Assembly (NCBI RefSeq): GCF_000382705.1
Contig: NZ_ARQE01000002.1
Coordinates: 653,953-717,952, forward strand
Source of the DNA: Aureimonas ureilytica DSM 18598 = NBRC 106430
GTDB taxonomy: Bacteria; Pseudomonadota; Alphaproteobacteria; Rhizobiales; Rhizobiaceae
Direction: 5' to 3'
Length of the DNA: 64,000 nucleotides
This document shows, one piece after another, positions 45,627 to 54,517 of the stretch. Both the position numbers and the translations under genes were made by a program. Position 1 is the stretch's first letter. Every line of letters begins with the position of its first letter. A model generated the notes under the pieces. It saw nothing but the letters and a program-made list of their open reading frames with translations, had not been told where the DNA came from and searched no databases.

Positions 45627-47339
45627 CTACAAAATGATGCCGTGTCGCGCGGCGAGCGTCGCAACCGTGCGCTCCACCTCTTCCATCCGCCTCGCCTCGC
45701 TCCAGCCGAGCCCTTCCGCCGCGACATAAGCGAGCCGTTCGAGGATCGCCCGGGTGATCTCGCCGCGCACCGTGAGCGTCGTTCGGCGCAGGACGAGATC
45801 GCTCAGATGCCCGACGGCCTCGCAAGCCACGAGATGTTCGATCTCCCCCAGCGAATAGCTTTCCGCGCCCGGCAGACGGTCGGCATCCGTCCATTGACCC
45901 TTGTGCTCGATCACGGCCAACGCGCTCGTGCCGTAGCGCGAAAGAAGCTCGTCCACCCGCGCTGGGGCAAGGCCGCTTTCGCTCGCGACGCGCGTCACCC
46001 AGGCCTTGCGCGCAACCGTGTCGGTCGGAAAGTCGCGCCCGCCGCCGATCGGCAGGTGCTGCGTCGAGATGCGCCGCGCGCCGCCGAGCCGGCCGAGCAC
46101 CGTGTCGGCGACCTCTTCGGCAAAGCCGCGAAAGGTCGTCCATTTGCCGCCGACGAGCGAGATGATCGCGAAGCCACGCTCGCCCGTCGCCTCCGCCACC
46201 GGCGCGGAATGATCCCGGCTGATGAGGCCGGGATTGGCCGCGTCCGACGCCGGCAGAGGCCGGATGCCGCTATAGGTGGAAACGATCTGGCTGCGCTCGA
46301 AACCGAGGCCCGGCAGGAGGCTGCGCAGGCTCGCCAGGAAATAGTCGATCTCGTCCTCCTCGCAGCGCACCTCGTCGGGATTTGCCGCCTTGATGTCGGT
46401 GGAGCCGACGAGCGCCCGGCCGAGATAGTCGAAGACGAGACAGATGCGCCCGTCGTCGGCCTCGAAATAGATCATCCGCCCATCCAGCTGGCGCAGGAGT
46501 TCGAGGTGATCGAGAAGGATATGCGACCCCTTGGTGCCGCCGATCAGCCTGGACGGCGCGCCGAGCGCGGCGTTCACATGGTCGATCCACGGGCCGGCGG
46601 CGTTGACGACGAGGCGCGGGCGAAGCGTGCGACGCTCGCCCTCGGGCAGGCGGACCGCCACCGCGCCCGCTTCCGCGCCCAATAGCTCGACATGGTTCGC
46701 GGCGGCCGAGCGCGGCGAGGCCTTCAGCCCATCCATCACGAGTTCGAGCACGAGGCGCTCGGGCCGCGCGATCTTGGCGTCGTAATAAAGGCCGGTCGCC
46801 TTCACGGCGGGCGTCAGCATGGGCATGTCGCGCAGCGAGCGGGCCCGGCCGAACAGGCGGTGGCGCGGCATGACGCGGTGGCGCGAGCCGTAGAAATCGT
46901 AGAGCGCAAGGCCGATCTTGACGAGCACCGCGCCCCGGCTGCGCGGCGCGGTGGTGGAGCCCAGAAGCGTGCGCAGCGCCGCGCCGATGCCCTTGGTCCA
47001 GGAGAAGGCGGGGATCACGGTCGGCAGCGGCTCGACGCAATGGGGGGCGTTGCGCAGGAGGAGATTGCGCTCCAGCGTCGACTGCGCGACGAGGCCGAAC
47101 TCGCCGGTCTCCAGATATTTCAGCCCGCCATGGATGAGCCGCGAGGGCGCGGCGCTGGTGCCGGAGCCGTAGTCGCCCTTGTCGAGAAGGACGCAGGTCA
47201 GGCCCTGTTCGCAGAGATCGCGAAAGAGGCCGGCGCCGTTGACGCCGGCGCCCAGGATCAGGACGTCGATCTCGCCCCCGTCGAGAGAGGCGAGACGCTC
47301 CGGGTCGAAGAGCGAAGCGGCGGAAGCAGGGGCGGTCAT
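45627..47339 (-). CDS. FAD-dependent GlpD-like polyol-phosphate dehydrogenase
   Basis: This 570-residue flavoprotein of the glycerol-3-phosphate dehydrogenase/oxidase family has an FAD motif (LILGAGVNGAGLFRDL) and SRLIHGGLKYLE, as in GlpD. The substrate-side motifs include VVNAAGPWID, LVGSTDIKAA and SGIRPLPASD. A C-terminal helical cap of about 150 residues completes it. It is closer to the long GlpD/GlpO form than the EryB at 57254, and shares only general family features with it. It is the last gene of the kinase-DeoR-dehydrogenase unit, overlapping deoR by four bases. The substrate is inferred to be a polyol phosphate made by the adjacent kinase; plain glycerol 3-phosphate is the alternative. 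Confidence 0.85.
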   Translation of the reverse strand: MTAPASAASLFDPERLASLDGGEIDVLILGAGVNGAGLFRDLCEQGLTCVLLDKGDYGSGTSAAPSRLIHGGLKYLETGEFGLVAQSTLERNLLLRNAPHCVEPLPTVIPAFSWTKGIGAALRTLLGSTTAPRSRGAVLVKIGLALYDFYGSRHRVMPRHRLFGRARSLRDMPMLTPAVKATGLYYDAKIARPERLVLELVMDGLKASPRSAAANHVELLGAEAGAVAVRLPEGERRTLRPRLVVNAAGPWIDHVNAALGAPSRLIGGTKGSHILLDHLELLRQLDGRMIYFEADDGRICLVFDYLGRALVGSTDIKAANPDEVRCEEDEIDYFLASLRSLLPGLGFERSQIVSTYSGIRPLPASDAANPGLISRDHSAPVAEATGERGFAIISLVGGKWTTFRGFAEEVADTVLGRLGGARRISTQHLPIGGGRDFPTDTVARKAWVTRVASESGLAPARVDELLSRYGTSALAVIEHKGQWTDADRLPGAESYSLGEIEHLVACEAVGHLSDLVLRRTTLTVRGEITRAILERLAYVAAEGLGWSEARRMEEVERTVATLAARHGIIL

Positions 47340-48112
47340 CGGATTTCGGTCTCCACGAGACGGAGGGCAATGCCGGCCTCGTCCAGCCTCCGCACCGTTT
47401 CGGCGTCGAGCGAGGCGCTGGCGAGAACGGTGTCGAAGGCGGAAAGGTCGGCGAAAAGATGCAGGGCCGTGCGGCCGAACTTGGTGTCGTCCAGAAGCAG
47501 GAGCCGGCGGGCGCTCGCCGCCATCATCGCCTGCTTGGCGCGCACCATCTGCCCGTCCTGAATGAAGGCGCTGGTGCCCGACACGGCCGAAGCCGAGCAG
47601 ACGAGAACATCGGCTCTGAGCCGCGCGATGGCGCTTTCGCAGACGAGGCCGATGAAGGCGTCGTAGGTGCGATGATACTGGCCGCCCAGGCAGATCAGAT
47701 CGACGCCGTCCGCCTCCTTCAGCGCGGTCGCGACCGGCAGGCCGTTGGTGACGACGGTGAGCGGCGCGCGCTCGGGCAGAAGCGGCGCGAGGGCTGCAGC
47801 GGTGGAGGAATCGTCGAGCATCACCACCTGTCCCGGCTCGATCAGATCGAGCGCGGCGCGGGCCAGCGCCTGCTTCTGCGGGGTCGCGAGCGTCGTGCGG
47901 TAGCGAAACAGGCTCTCGTAGATGCCGCTCGGCTGGGCGGAGACGGCGCCATGCAGCTTGCGGAGTACCCCCTGGGCGGCGAGCTGGTCGATATGGCGAT
48001 GCACCGTCATGCGCGACACGCCGAAGCGCTCGATCAGATCGTCGATGCGCACCTGTCCCTGCGCGATCACGAAATTGGCGATCTCCTCGCGCCGTCGATC
48101 CCCCTTGCCCAT
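47336..48112 (-). CDS. DeoR-family transcriptional regulator
   Basis: This 258-residue repressor has an N-terminal HTH (DLIERFGVSRMTVHRHIDQLAAQGVLRKLHGAV) and the DeoR sugar-phosphate-sensing domain. Motifs include DDSSTAAALAPLL, VVTNGLPVATAL, and LLLDDTKFGRTA with the Lys that contacts phosphate in this family. Its start overlaps the FGGY kinase stop (TGATG), and its own stop overlaps the dehydrogenase start. It probably controls the three-gene unit through the inverted repeats at 49692-49719, with a phosphorylated polyol as inducer. Confidence 0.9.
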   Translation of the reverse strand: MGKGDRRREEIANFVIAQGQVRIDDLIERFGVSRMTVHRHIDQLAAQGVLRKLHGAVSAQPSGIYESLFRYRTTLATPQKQALARAALDLIEPGQVVMLDDSSTAAALAPLLPERAPLTVVTNGLPVATALKEADGVDLICLGGQYHRTYDAFIGLVCESAIARLRADVLVCSASAVSGTSAFIQDGQMVRAKQAMMAASARRLLLLDDTKFGRTALHLFADLSAFDTVLASASLDAETVRRLDEAGIALRLVETEIR

Positions 48113-49638
48113 CAGCCCTGCCCGCCCGAGCCGATCGCCTCGAGCTCGGCCCAATAGGGCTTCATCGCCTCGGCCAAGCGGTTGAAGAGCGCATAGCGCT
48201 CGTTCATCTCGCTAGCGCGCGCGGCATTCGGCTCGAAGAGGCGCGTGACGCTGGAGAGATCGCGCGGATCGGCCAAGGGCGAGGCATAGAGGCCGACGCC
48301 CGCCCCCGCGCAGAGCGCCGCGCCGAAGGCCGCCGCTTCCTCCGTGCCGGGCACGGCGACGGGCATGGCGAGGACGTCGGCGAAGAGCTGGGCGAAGGCG
48401 GGGTTGCGCGAGCCGCCGCCGGTCAGCATCGCCCGGTCGAAGGGAAACCCGTCGCGCAAGGCATCGACATGGACGCGGTGGTTGAAGGCGATCCCTTCCA
48501 GTACCGCGCGCAGCATGTCGCCCCGGTCGTGCCAGCCGTGAAGCCCGAGAAAGCTGGCGCTGGACGCTTCGCCATGCGGCGAGCCGAAGAGATAGGGGTG
48601 GAAGAAGAGCGTCGAGGATCGGTCGAAGGCCGCCTTCATCTCCTCGGCCAGAACCACGTGGATGGACTGGCCCGCCTCGATCGCCGCGCGCTGGTCGCGC
48701 TCGCAGAGCCGGTCGAGAAACCAGTCGTAATTGGCGGTGGAGGCCGGCGAGATCGCCATGTTGTTCCAGCGGCCGGGTTCGATGGCGTTGCGGCAGAACC
48801 AGCGCGGGTCGGTGCGCGGCGCCTCGCTCACCACTTCGTTGATCGAATAGGTGCCCGCGACGATCCCGACGACGCCCGTCCGGTGCGCGCCGATGCCGAG
48901 TGTGGAGGCCGTCACGTCGTGGAGGCCGCAGGCGACGGGTGTGCCCTCATTAAGGCCGCTCGCTTCGGCCGCCTCGCGCGTCACCGCGCCGACGATCTCG
49001 CCCGAGCCGAAGATCGGCGGCAGGGCCTGGTTCAGATCGGTGAGACCGAAGAGTTCGAGCGCCCGGGGGGAATAGAGTTGCGTGGCGACATCGGTGAAGG
49101 AGGTGCTGGCTTCCGTCCGGTCGGTTGCGACCTCGCCGGTCAGGCAGAAGCGCAGCCAGTCCTTACAGGCGAGGATATGGCCGATGCGGGCATAGGTTTC
49201 GGGCTCTTCCGCCTTGATCCAGGCCAACAGAGCGGACGGCGCCGAGACATGCGGTGTCTGGCCGGTGAGCGCCAGCGCCTCGGCAAAGAGCGCGTCCTTG
49301 CGCCAGCGGGCGACGAGATCGAGTGCCCGGCTGTCGAGCGACAGGATGCCGGGCCGCAGCGGGCGCTTGTCGCGATCGAGAAGATAGACGCCGTCGCCAT
49401 GGGCAGTCGCCGCGACGGCGCGGATGTCGGCGGCCGGGCGCCCGGAGAGCGCGATCGCCTCGCGGATCGCTTCGGCGGTCGCGCGCCAGAGCCCGGCGGG
49501 ATCGCGCTCGACCCAGCGCGGCCGGGGCATGGACTGGGGAACGCGCCGCCGCGCCACGGCGAGCTGCGTTCCGTCCGCGTCGAAGATCACGGCCTTGGTG
49601 ACGGTGAGACCGTTGTCGATGCCGAGAAGGCTGGCCAT
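48112..49638 (-). CDS. FGGY-family carbohydrate kinase (EryA/LyxK-like)
   Basis: This 508-residue kinase has the FGGY opening MASLLGIDNGLTVTKAVIFD, the region ACKDWLRFCLTGE shared with LyxK/EryA-type enzymes, and TPVACGLHDVTASTLGIGA with the candidate catalytic Asp. The C-lobe has LTGGGSRNPAFAQLFADVL. It is distinct in sequence from the EryA at 55620 and from XylB at 7485, so the window has three different FGGY kinases. It is the first gene of a unit with DeoR and a GlpD-like dehydrogenase. A polyol or ketose is the likely substrate; the identity is not determined. Confidence 0.87.
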   Translation of the reverse strand: MASLLGIDNGLTVTKAVIFDADGTQLAVARRRVPQSMPRPRWVERDPAGLWRATAEAIREAIALSGRPAADIRAVAATAHGDGVYLLDRDKRPLRPGILSLDSRALDLVARWRKDALFAEALALTGQTPHVSAPSALLAWIKAEEPETYARIGHILACKDWLRFCLTGEVATDRTEASTSFTDVATQLYSPRALELFGLTDLNQALPPIFGSGEIVGAVTREAAEASGLNEGTPVACGLHDVTASTLGIGAHRTGVVGIVAGTYSINEVVSEAPRTDPRWFCRNAIEPGRWNNMAISPASTANYDWFLDRLCERDQRAAIEAGQSIHVVLAEEMKAAFDRSSTLFFHPYLFGSPHGEASSASFLGLHGWHDRGDMLRAVLEGIAFNHRVHVDALRDGFPFDRAMLTGGGSRNPAFAQLFADVLAMPVAVPGTEEAAAFGAALCAGAGVGLYASPLADPRDLSSVTRLFEPNAARASEMNERYALFNRLAEAMKPYWAELEAIGSGGQG

Positions 49639-49691
49639 GCATGTGTTCCGAGTGAGCGGCGACCTCAACCGGCCGCCTTCCGTGCGAAAAA

Positions 49692-49719
49692 TCTAACAGA
49701 TAATCGCGTTAGAGTAACG
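49692..49719. promoter_or_regulatory. Candidate DeoR operator upstream of the FGGY kinase
   Basis: TCTAAC at 49692-49697 is repeated as GTTAGA at 49708-49713 with a ten-base gap. It overlaps a second palindrome, CGTTA-gag-TAACG (49707-49719). These lie 54-81 bases upstream of the kinase start in an AT-rich patch, the position expected for a repressor site. The unit encodes its own DeoR regulator. Confidence 0.5.
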
Positions 49720-49762
49720 GATCGCGATGGTATTTTTGCCGGCGTGTTGCGTCCGGCAACAC

Positions 49763-49797
49763 GAAAAAACCGGCCGCAGCGACGCTGCGACCGGCTC
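49763..49797 (-). terminator. Intrinsic terminator of the eryEFG operon
   Basis: In the minus direction CCGGTCGCAGC and GCTGCGGCCGG form a long stem followed by TTTTTT. It sits 41 bases after the binding-protein gene stop. It makes the downstream kinase-DeoR-dehydrogenase unit transcriptionally separate. Confidence 0.92.
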
Positions 49798-49837
49798 GTG
49801 AGGTCAGAGCAGTGCGACAGCCTTGCGGCCGCGCCGC

Positions 49838-50782
49838 TTACTCCTTCATGACGAAGGGCGAAGCGTACTGGTCCACATTGTCCTTGTTGACGACGATGCA
49901 GTCGAAGAGCTGCTTCTCGCTGGCGGCACCCGTCTTGCCGGTCTTGATGAAGTTGTCGGCCTGACGCACGGCTTCCTTGGAGAAGACGGCGACCGGCTGA
50001 AGCACGGTGTAGGCGAGTTCGCCGGCCTTGATGGCCGAGACCGCGTCCGGCGAGCCGTCGAAGCCGCCGACCGTGATGCCCGAGAGCTTGCCGGCTTCCT
50101 TCAGCGCGGCGATGGCGCCGAGCGCCATTTCGTCGTTGCCGGAGATGACGCCGATGATGTTCGGGTTGGCCTGGATCAGGCTCTGCATCTTGGAGTAGCC
50201 CTGGCTGCGATCCCAGTTGGCGACGTCCGAGCCGACGAGCTTCAGGTCGGAATACTGGCTGAGAACGGTCTTGTAGCCGTTCGAGCGCGTGGCCGCGTTG
50301 TTGTCGGAAGGCGCGCCGAGGAGCTCGACATAATTGCCGGTGTCACCGACCGTCTCGACCCACTGCTGCGCACCGAGCGCCGCGCCCTGCGCGTTGTTCG
50401 ACACGAGCTGCGCCTTGGCGAGACCTTCCTGATTGATCTCGGCGTTCACGAGGAAGACCGGGATGCCGGCCGCGACGGCCTTCTTCACCGCGCCGACCGA
50501 ACCGTCGGCATTGGCCGGATCGAGGATGATCGCCTTGGAGCGGTTGGTGATCGCGGTGTCGATCAGGTTGCTCTCGGTGTTGGTGTCGCCCTTGTGCGAG
50601 GCGACGACCGTCTCGTAACCGAGGTCCTTGGCGGTCTTCGACGCGATCTCGCCTTCCGTGAACCAGTAGGGGTTGGACGGATCGTTGACGATGATCGTCA
50701 TCAGGCCGTCGGCCCAAGCCGAGTTGGCGAGGCCGATGGCCATGATACCCGCGAGCAGGAGGCTCTTGCCCGATTTCAACAT
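49838..50782 (-). CDS. eryG: Erythritol ABC transporter substrate-binding protein
   Basis: This 314-residue periplasmic binding protein of the ribose/galactose type (PBP1) has a signal peptide (MLKSGKSLLLAGIMAIGLANSAWA, cleavage before DG). Sugar-binding family motifs follow: NDPSNPYWFTEGEIA, LDPANADGSVGAVKKAVAAG, GVISGNDEMALGAIAALKE and GGFDGSPDAVSAIKAG. The start is backed by GGGAGAG. Location next to eryABCD supports erythritol or a similar polyol as ligand. The eryEFG naming follows the Rhizobium leguminosarum transporter. Confidence 0.88.
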   Translation of the reverse strand: MLKSGKSLLLAGIMAIGLANSAWADGLMTIIVNDPSNPYWFTEGEIASKTAKDLGYETVVASHKGDTNTESNLIDTAITNRSKAIILDPANADGSVGAVKKAVAAGIPVFLVNAEINQEGLAKAQLVSNNAQGAALGAQQWVETVGDTGNYVELLGAPSDNNAATRSNGYKTVLSQYSDLKLVGSDVANWDRSQGYSKMQSLIQANPNIIGVISGNDEMALGAIAALKEAGKLSGITVGGFDGSPDAVSAIKAGELAYTVLQPVAVFSKEAVRQADNFIKTGKTGAASEKQLFDCIVVNKDNVDQYASPFVMKE

Positions 50783-50865
50783 GCTACTCTCCCATTTGGT
50801 CTGTGGCTGAGGTTGCGCCGGGCCGCAGCGACCCGGAACTTTCCGCGCGTCGGTCCGGCCTGATC

Positions 50866-51954
50866 TCAGGCCTTGGCTCCCTGCTGCGGGGAAGGCGCGG
50901 CCGCGCCGGCGCCGGAGCGCTTGGGACGACGGCCGTATTGAAGGCTGTTGAGGAGAACCGCCAGGACGATCACCGCGCCGGTGAAGACGGTCTGCCAATA
51001 GGAGGACACGCCGATGATCACGAGGCCGTCCGACAGGAAGCCGATCACGAAGGCGCCGAGCAGCGTGCCGCGGATCGTGCCGCGCCCGCCCGTCAGCGCC
51101 GCGCCGCCGACCACCACCGCCGCGATGGCGGTCAGCTCGTAGGTCTGGCCGGCCGTCGGCCCCGCCGAGGTCAGCTGCGAGGACAGGACGAGACCGGCGA
51201 TCGACGCGCAGACGCCCGACAGGACATAGACGAGGATCTGCGTGCGCTTGACCGGAACGCCCGACAGCTCGGCCGCGCGGGCGTTGCCGCCCGTGGCGTA
51301 GACCCAGCGGCCGAAGGCGGTGCGCGCCAGAAGCACGCTGCCGATGATCGCGACCGCCGCCAGGATCAGGACGCCGATCGGCACGCCGAACAGGCGGTTG
51401 AAGCCGAGCCAGTCGAAGCCGGTGTTTCCGAGGTCCGCCCGGCCGCCGAGATTGTTGTAGGTGAGGCCGTTGGTCATCAGAAGCGCGACGCCGCGCGCCA
51501 CATAGAGGACGCCGAGCGTCGCGACGAAGGCGGGAACCTTGAGATAGGCGATCAGCGCGCCGTTGAGGACGCCGATCAGGGCGCCGAGCGCGCAGGTCAT
51601 CACCACCACGGCCCAGACCGGCGGGTAGAGGATGACGCCGAACAGGGGCAGAGACACGCCCTGCATCAGGAAGCCGGCGACGACGCCCGCAAGACCCAGC
51701 GTCGAGCCGACCGACAGGTCGATGCCGCCGGTGAGGATGACGAGAAGCATCCCGATCGCCAGCAGGCCGAAAATGGCCACGTGCGAGGACATGATCAGGA
51801 AGTTGTTCACCGTGAAGTAGAACGGCGACAGGATCGAGAAGACGATGATGATCGCGACGAGGGCGAAGAAGGCGCGCCCTTCCAGAAGCAGGCGGGCGAG
51901 GTCGAAGCCTTCCGAGCCTGCCTTGGCGCTCGGGGCGGCGGTGCTGGTGCTCAT
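50866..51954 (-). CDS. eryF: Erythritol ABC transporter permease
   Basis: This 362-residue inner-membrane permease of the AraH/RbsC type has about ten hydrophobic segments and the family motif LTGGIDLSVGSTLGLAGV near residue 75. ELTAIAAVVVGGAALTGGRG lies near residue 270. The ATG at 51954 is used. A GTG at 51987 overlapping the ATPase stop (GTGA) would add 11 residues and is also credible. It forms a homodimeric channel with the dual ATPase EryE. An Ala/Pro-rich C-terminal tail is cytoplasmic. Confidence 0.88.
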   Translation of the reverse strand: MSTSTAAPSAKAGSEGFDLARLLLEGRAFFALVAIIIVFSILSPFYFTVNNFLIMSSHVAIFGLLAIGMLLVILTGGIDLSVGSTLGLAGVVAGFLMQGVSLPLFGVILYPPVWAVVVMTCALGALIGVLNGALIAYLKVPAFVATLGVLYVARGVALLMTNGLTYNNLGGRADLGNTGFDWLGFNRLFGVPIGVLILAAVAIIGSVLLARTAFGRWVYATGGNARAAELSGVPVKRTQILVYVLSGVCASIAGLVLSSQLTSAGPTAGQTYELTAIAAVVVGGAALTGGRGTIRGTLLGAFVIGFLSDGLVIIGVSSYWQTVFTGAVIVLAVLLNSLQYGRRPKRSGAGAAAPSPQQGAKA

Positions 51955-51983
51955 GATCGGAGTTCCGCTCTCTGCTTTCTTGT

Positions 51984-53522
51984 TCACGCGACCACCGCCT
52001 CGCCCGACGCGGCCATGATCTTTTCCTTGGTGACGTCGGAGGGGAATTCCGCAGCGATGCGGCCCTTGCTCATCACGATGATCCGATGGGCGACGCTCAG
52101 GCATTCCGAGACTTCGGAGGTCGAGAACACCACGGCCAGCCCGTCCCTCGCCCGCTCGGCCAGAAGCTTGAAGACTTCCGACTTGGCGCCGATGTCGATG
52201 CCCCGACTCGGCTCGTCCAAGAGCACGACCTTGGGATGGGTGGCCAGCATCTTGCCGATCACCACCTTCTGCTGGTTGCCGCCCGAGAGCGAGCCGATCG
52301 GCGCGTCGCCGCCCGATGTCTTGACGTGGACGCGGCGGATCGAATCGGCGACGAGATCCCGCTCCGCCCGGCCCGAGGTGAAGAGGCGGCGGGTGAAGGC
52401 CTTGATGCTGGCGAGCGACAGGTTCTCGCCGACCGACATGGTCTGCACCAGACCGTCGCGCTGCCGGTCTTCCGGCACGAGAACGAGGCCCGCCTGGATG
52501 CGCTCGGCGATCGACAGGTCCGAAATGTCCTCGCCGCGCAGGAGCACGTGGCCGCCGCTGACGGGGGTGCGGCCCGCGACCGCTTCCAGAAGCTCGGTGC
52601 GCCCGGCGCCCATGAGCCCGTAGATGCAGACGATCTCCCCGGCCCGCACGTCGAGCGACAAGCGATCCACCACATCGGCGCCGGTCGGCAGCGTGACGCT
52701 GACATCGCGCACCGAGAGCGCGGTCTCGCCGAAGGCGTAGCCCGTGGGCGGTGAGCCCAAATCGAAATTCTCGCCGACCATGTGCCGCACGATCCATTCC
52801 AGATCGATGTCGCGGCGCTCGGCATAGGCAGTCATCGCGCCGTCGCGCAGCACCACGGCATGATCGGTGATCTGCAGCGCTTCCTCGAGATGATGCGAGA
52901 TATAGACGATCGCGACGCCGCGGCTGGTCAGGTCGCGGATCACCTTGAACAGGACCTCGACCTCCGAGGCGCTGAGCGCCGAGGTCGGCTCGTCCATGAT
53001 CAGGATGCGCGAGTTCATGGCGAGCGCGCGGGCGATCTCTACGATCTGCTGCTGGCCGAGGCGAAGCGCCTCGACGGGGGTCAGCGGGTCGATATCCTCT
53101 TCCAGCTCGACCATCAGAGCGCGGGTGATCTCGGCTTCGCGCTCGAAATCGACGCCCGTCGCGGTCTGGATCTCGCGGCCCATGAAGATGTTGTCGCGCA
53201 CGCTGAGGTTCGGCGCGAGGCTCAGCTCCTGATGGATGATCGAGATGCCCCGGTCGCGCGCGTCGTTGGCCGAGGCGAAGACCACCGGCTCGCCGTCCAA
53301 GACGATCTCGCCCGAGCTCGGCGGCGTGACGCCTGAAAGAATGCGCATGAGCGTCGACTTGCCCGCGCCGTTCTCGCCGAACAGCGTCGTCACCTGTCCG
53401 CGCCGGATGTCGAAATTGACGCCCTTCAGCGCCTGCACGCTGCCGTAGATCTTGGCGACGTTGCGGGCCGAAATAACCGTCTCGCCCATGGTGAAGGCGG
53501 GGGCTGCGGAAGCCTTCGCCAT
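51984..53522 (-). CDS. eryE: Erythritol ABC transporter ATP-binding protein (two-domain)
   Basis: This 512-residue ATPase of the RbsA/AraG class has two fused nucleotide-binding domains. The first has Walker A GENGAGKST, signature LRLGQQQIVEIARAL and Walker B ILIMDEPTSAL. The second has the usual degenerate Walker A GLMGAGRTELLEA, signature LSGGNQQKVVIGKML and Walker B VVLLDEPSRGID. The ATG at 53522 overlaps the stop of the DUF2291 gene (TGATG). It powers the EryF channel. Confidence 0.92.
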   Translation of the reverse strand: MAKASAAPAFTMGETVISARNVAKIYGSVQALKGVNFDIRRGQVTTLFGENGAGKSTLMRILSGVTPPSSGEIVLDGEPVVFASANDARDRGISIIHQELSLAPNLSVRDNIFMGREIQTATGVDFEREAEITRALMVELEEDIDPLTPVEALRLGQQQIVEIARALAMNSRILIMDEPTSALSASEVEVLFKVIRDLTSRGVAIVYISHHLEEALQITDHAVVLRDGAMTAYAERRDIDLEWIVRHMVGENFDLGSPPTGYAFGETALSVRDVSVTLPTGADVVDRLSLDVRAGEIVCIYGLMGAGRTELLEAVAGRTPVSGGHVLLRGEDISDLSIAERIQAGLVLVPEDRQRDGLVQTMSVGENLSLASIKAFTRRLFTSGRAERDLVADSIRRVHVKTSGGDAPIGSLSGGNQQKVVIGKMLATHPKVVLLDEPSRGIDIGAKSEVFKLLAERARDGLAVVFSTSEVSECLSVAHRIIVMSKGRIAAEFPSDVTKEKIMAASGEAVVA

Positions 53523-54181
53523 CACTGCACCGTCAGCTTGACCGGCGTGACCAGCCAGTTCTTCGGATTGACGAGGCGGAAGGCGCCGGTGACGGTCACG
53601 GTCTTGCCCGACAGGGCCTTGGTGTCGACCGGTGCCAGAACCTCGGCCTTCATGGCGTTGTTCAGCGACGAGCCGGCGTCCTGATATTCGATCTGGTTGG
53701 TGAACTGGCCGAACTCGATCGTGCCGGTCGCATCGCGCAGCTCCGTGCCGTTGATCGCCGGCCCGGTCTGGACGCGCACCACGACGCCCGCCGGCATGTC
53801 CGGCACGGTGATCGTGTAGATGCCGGCCTTGGGCTCGCCCGCCGTGCCGGTGAAGGTGACCGGGAAGACCGCCGTTCCGCCCGAGGCGACGCCGTATTTC
53901 TCGGTCGCGGCGGCCTTGTCCTCGGTGATCGCGGCGGCGAGCACCGGCGCGTCCACGGCCTTGGCGGCGATCGCGTCGCGCACCTTGGGGAATTCGGTCG
54001 GGCCGTAGGTTTCGGCCGAGAAGCCGACGGGTCCGGTGGCCGCTTCGGAGCCGATGCGCACGACCTTGGTGTCGATGGCGATGCCGACGAGAAGCGCGAT
54101 CCCGATCAGCGAGGTGACGATCGTGCCCGTGCCGACGAGGCGGCGCTTGGCCTTGGGCGCGGAAAAGCTAGGTGCGGTCAT
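53522..54181 (-). CDS. DUF2291 membrane-anchored periplasmic protein
   Basis: This 219-residue protein has one N-terminal membrane segment (VGTGTIVTSLIGIALLVGIAI) and a mainly beta-strand periplasmic domain (FPVTFTGTAGEPKAGIYTI, IEFGQFTNQIEYQDAG, TGAFRLVNPKNWLVTPVKLT). It matches the DUF2291 family, which sits beside sugar ABC transporters in Rhizobiales. GGGAGG precedes the ATG at 54181. It is the first gene of the transporter operon and coupled to eryE. It could be a periplasmic accessory of the importer. No function is established. Confidence 0.85.
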   Translation of the reverse strand: MTAPSFSAPKAKRRLVGTGTIVTSLIGIALLVGIAIDTKVVRIGSEAATGPVGFSAETYGPTEFPKVRDAIAAKAVDAPVLAAAITEDKAAATEKYGVASGGTAVFPVTFTGTAGEPKAGIYTITVPDMPAGVVVRVQTGPAINGTELRDATGTIEFGQFTNQIEYQDAGSSLNNAMKAEVLAPVDTKALSGKTVTVTGAFRLVNPKNWLVTPVKLTVQ

Positions 54182-54517
54182 GAGACGACCTCCCACGAGA
54201 TTGATGCCGGGAACGCGAGCGGAGCGTGCGGGGAGCGAGGCGCGCGGCAACGCACGGCCGGGCGGCGAGCCCGGGGCTGGCGTTGATCGATGTCGCGTCG
54301 ATACGCAATGGCTCTCCTCCCGTCAAAGGCCGCCCCAGCCCGTTTCCTCCACGCCGGGCGGCCCTTCGGCGCCTCGCGTTCTGCCGTCGTTCGGCCCGCC
54401 GCAAGCGCCTGCACACTCCCGCTTCCGCCTTGTGATTTCGTTGACAAGAGCGAGTCTGCGTGAAAGACTTTGCACCAATTGAAAAATAATTCAATACGCA
54501 ACTCTCTGGGATCGGAC
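54182..54517. promoter_or_regulatory. Divergent control region of the ery locus
   Basis: These 336 bases separate the DUF2291-eryEFG operon from eryD. On the plus strand TTGACA at 54441-54446 is a good -35 element with AAGACT as a weak -10 about 17 bases on (54464-54469). A perfect AT-rich inverted repeat follows (54478-54495). No minus-strand promoter is clear by eye, but one must drive the importer operon. Confidence 0.6.
54478..54495. promoter_or_regulatory. Candidate EryD operator
   Basis: ATTGAA-aaataa-TTCAAT is a perfect inverted repeat just after the putative -10 and 22 bases before the eryD start. SorC-type regulators bind such sites near their own promoters. EryD is known in Brucella as the erythritol-responsive repressor. 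Binding here is inferred. Confidence 0.5.

Noticed and set aside
50866..52797. Apparent 643-residue permease fused to extra N-terminal sequence
   Set aside because: The extra part lies inside the eryE coding sequence out of frame; the permease starts at 51954 or 51987.
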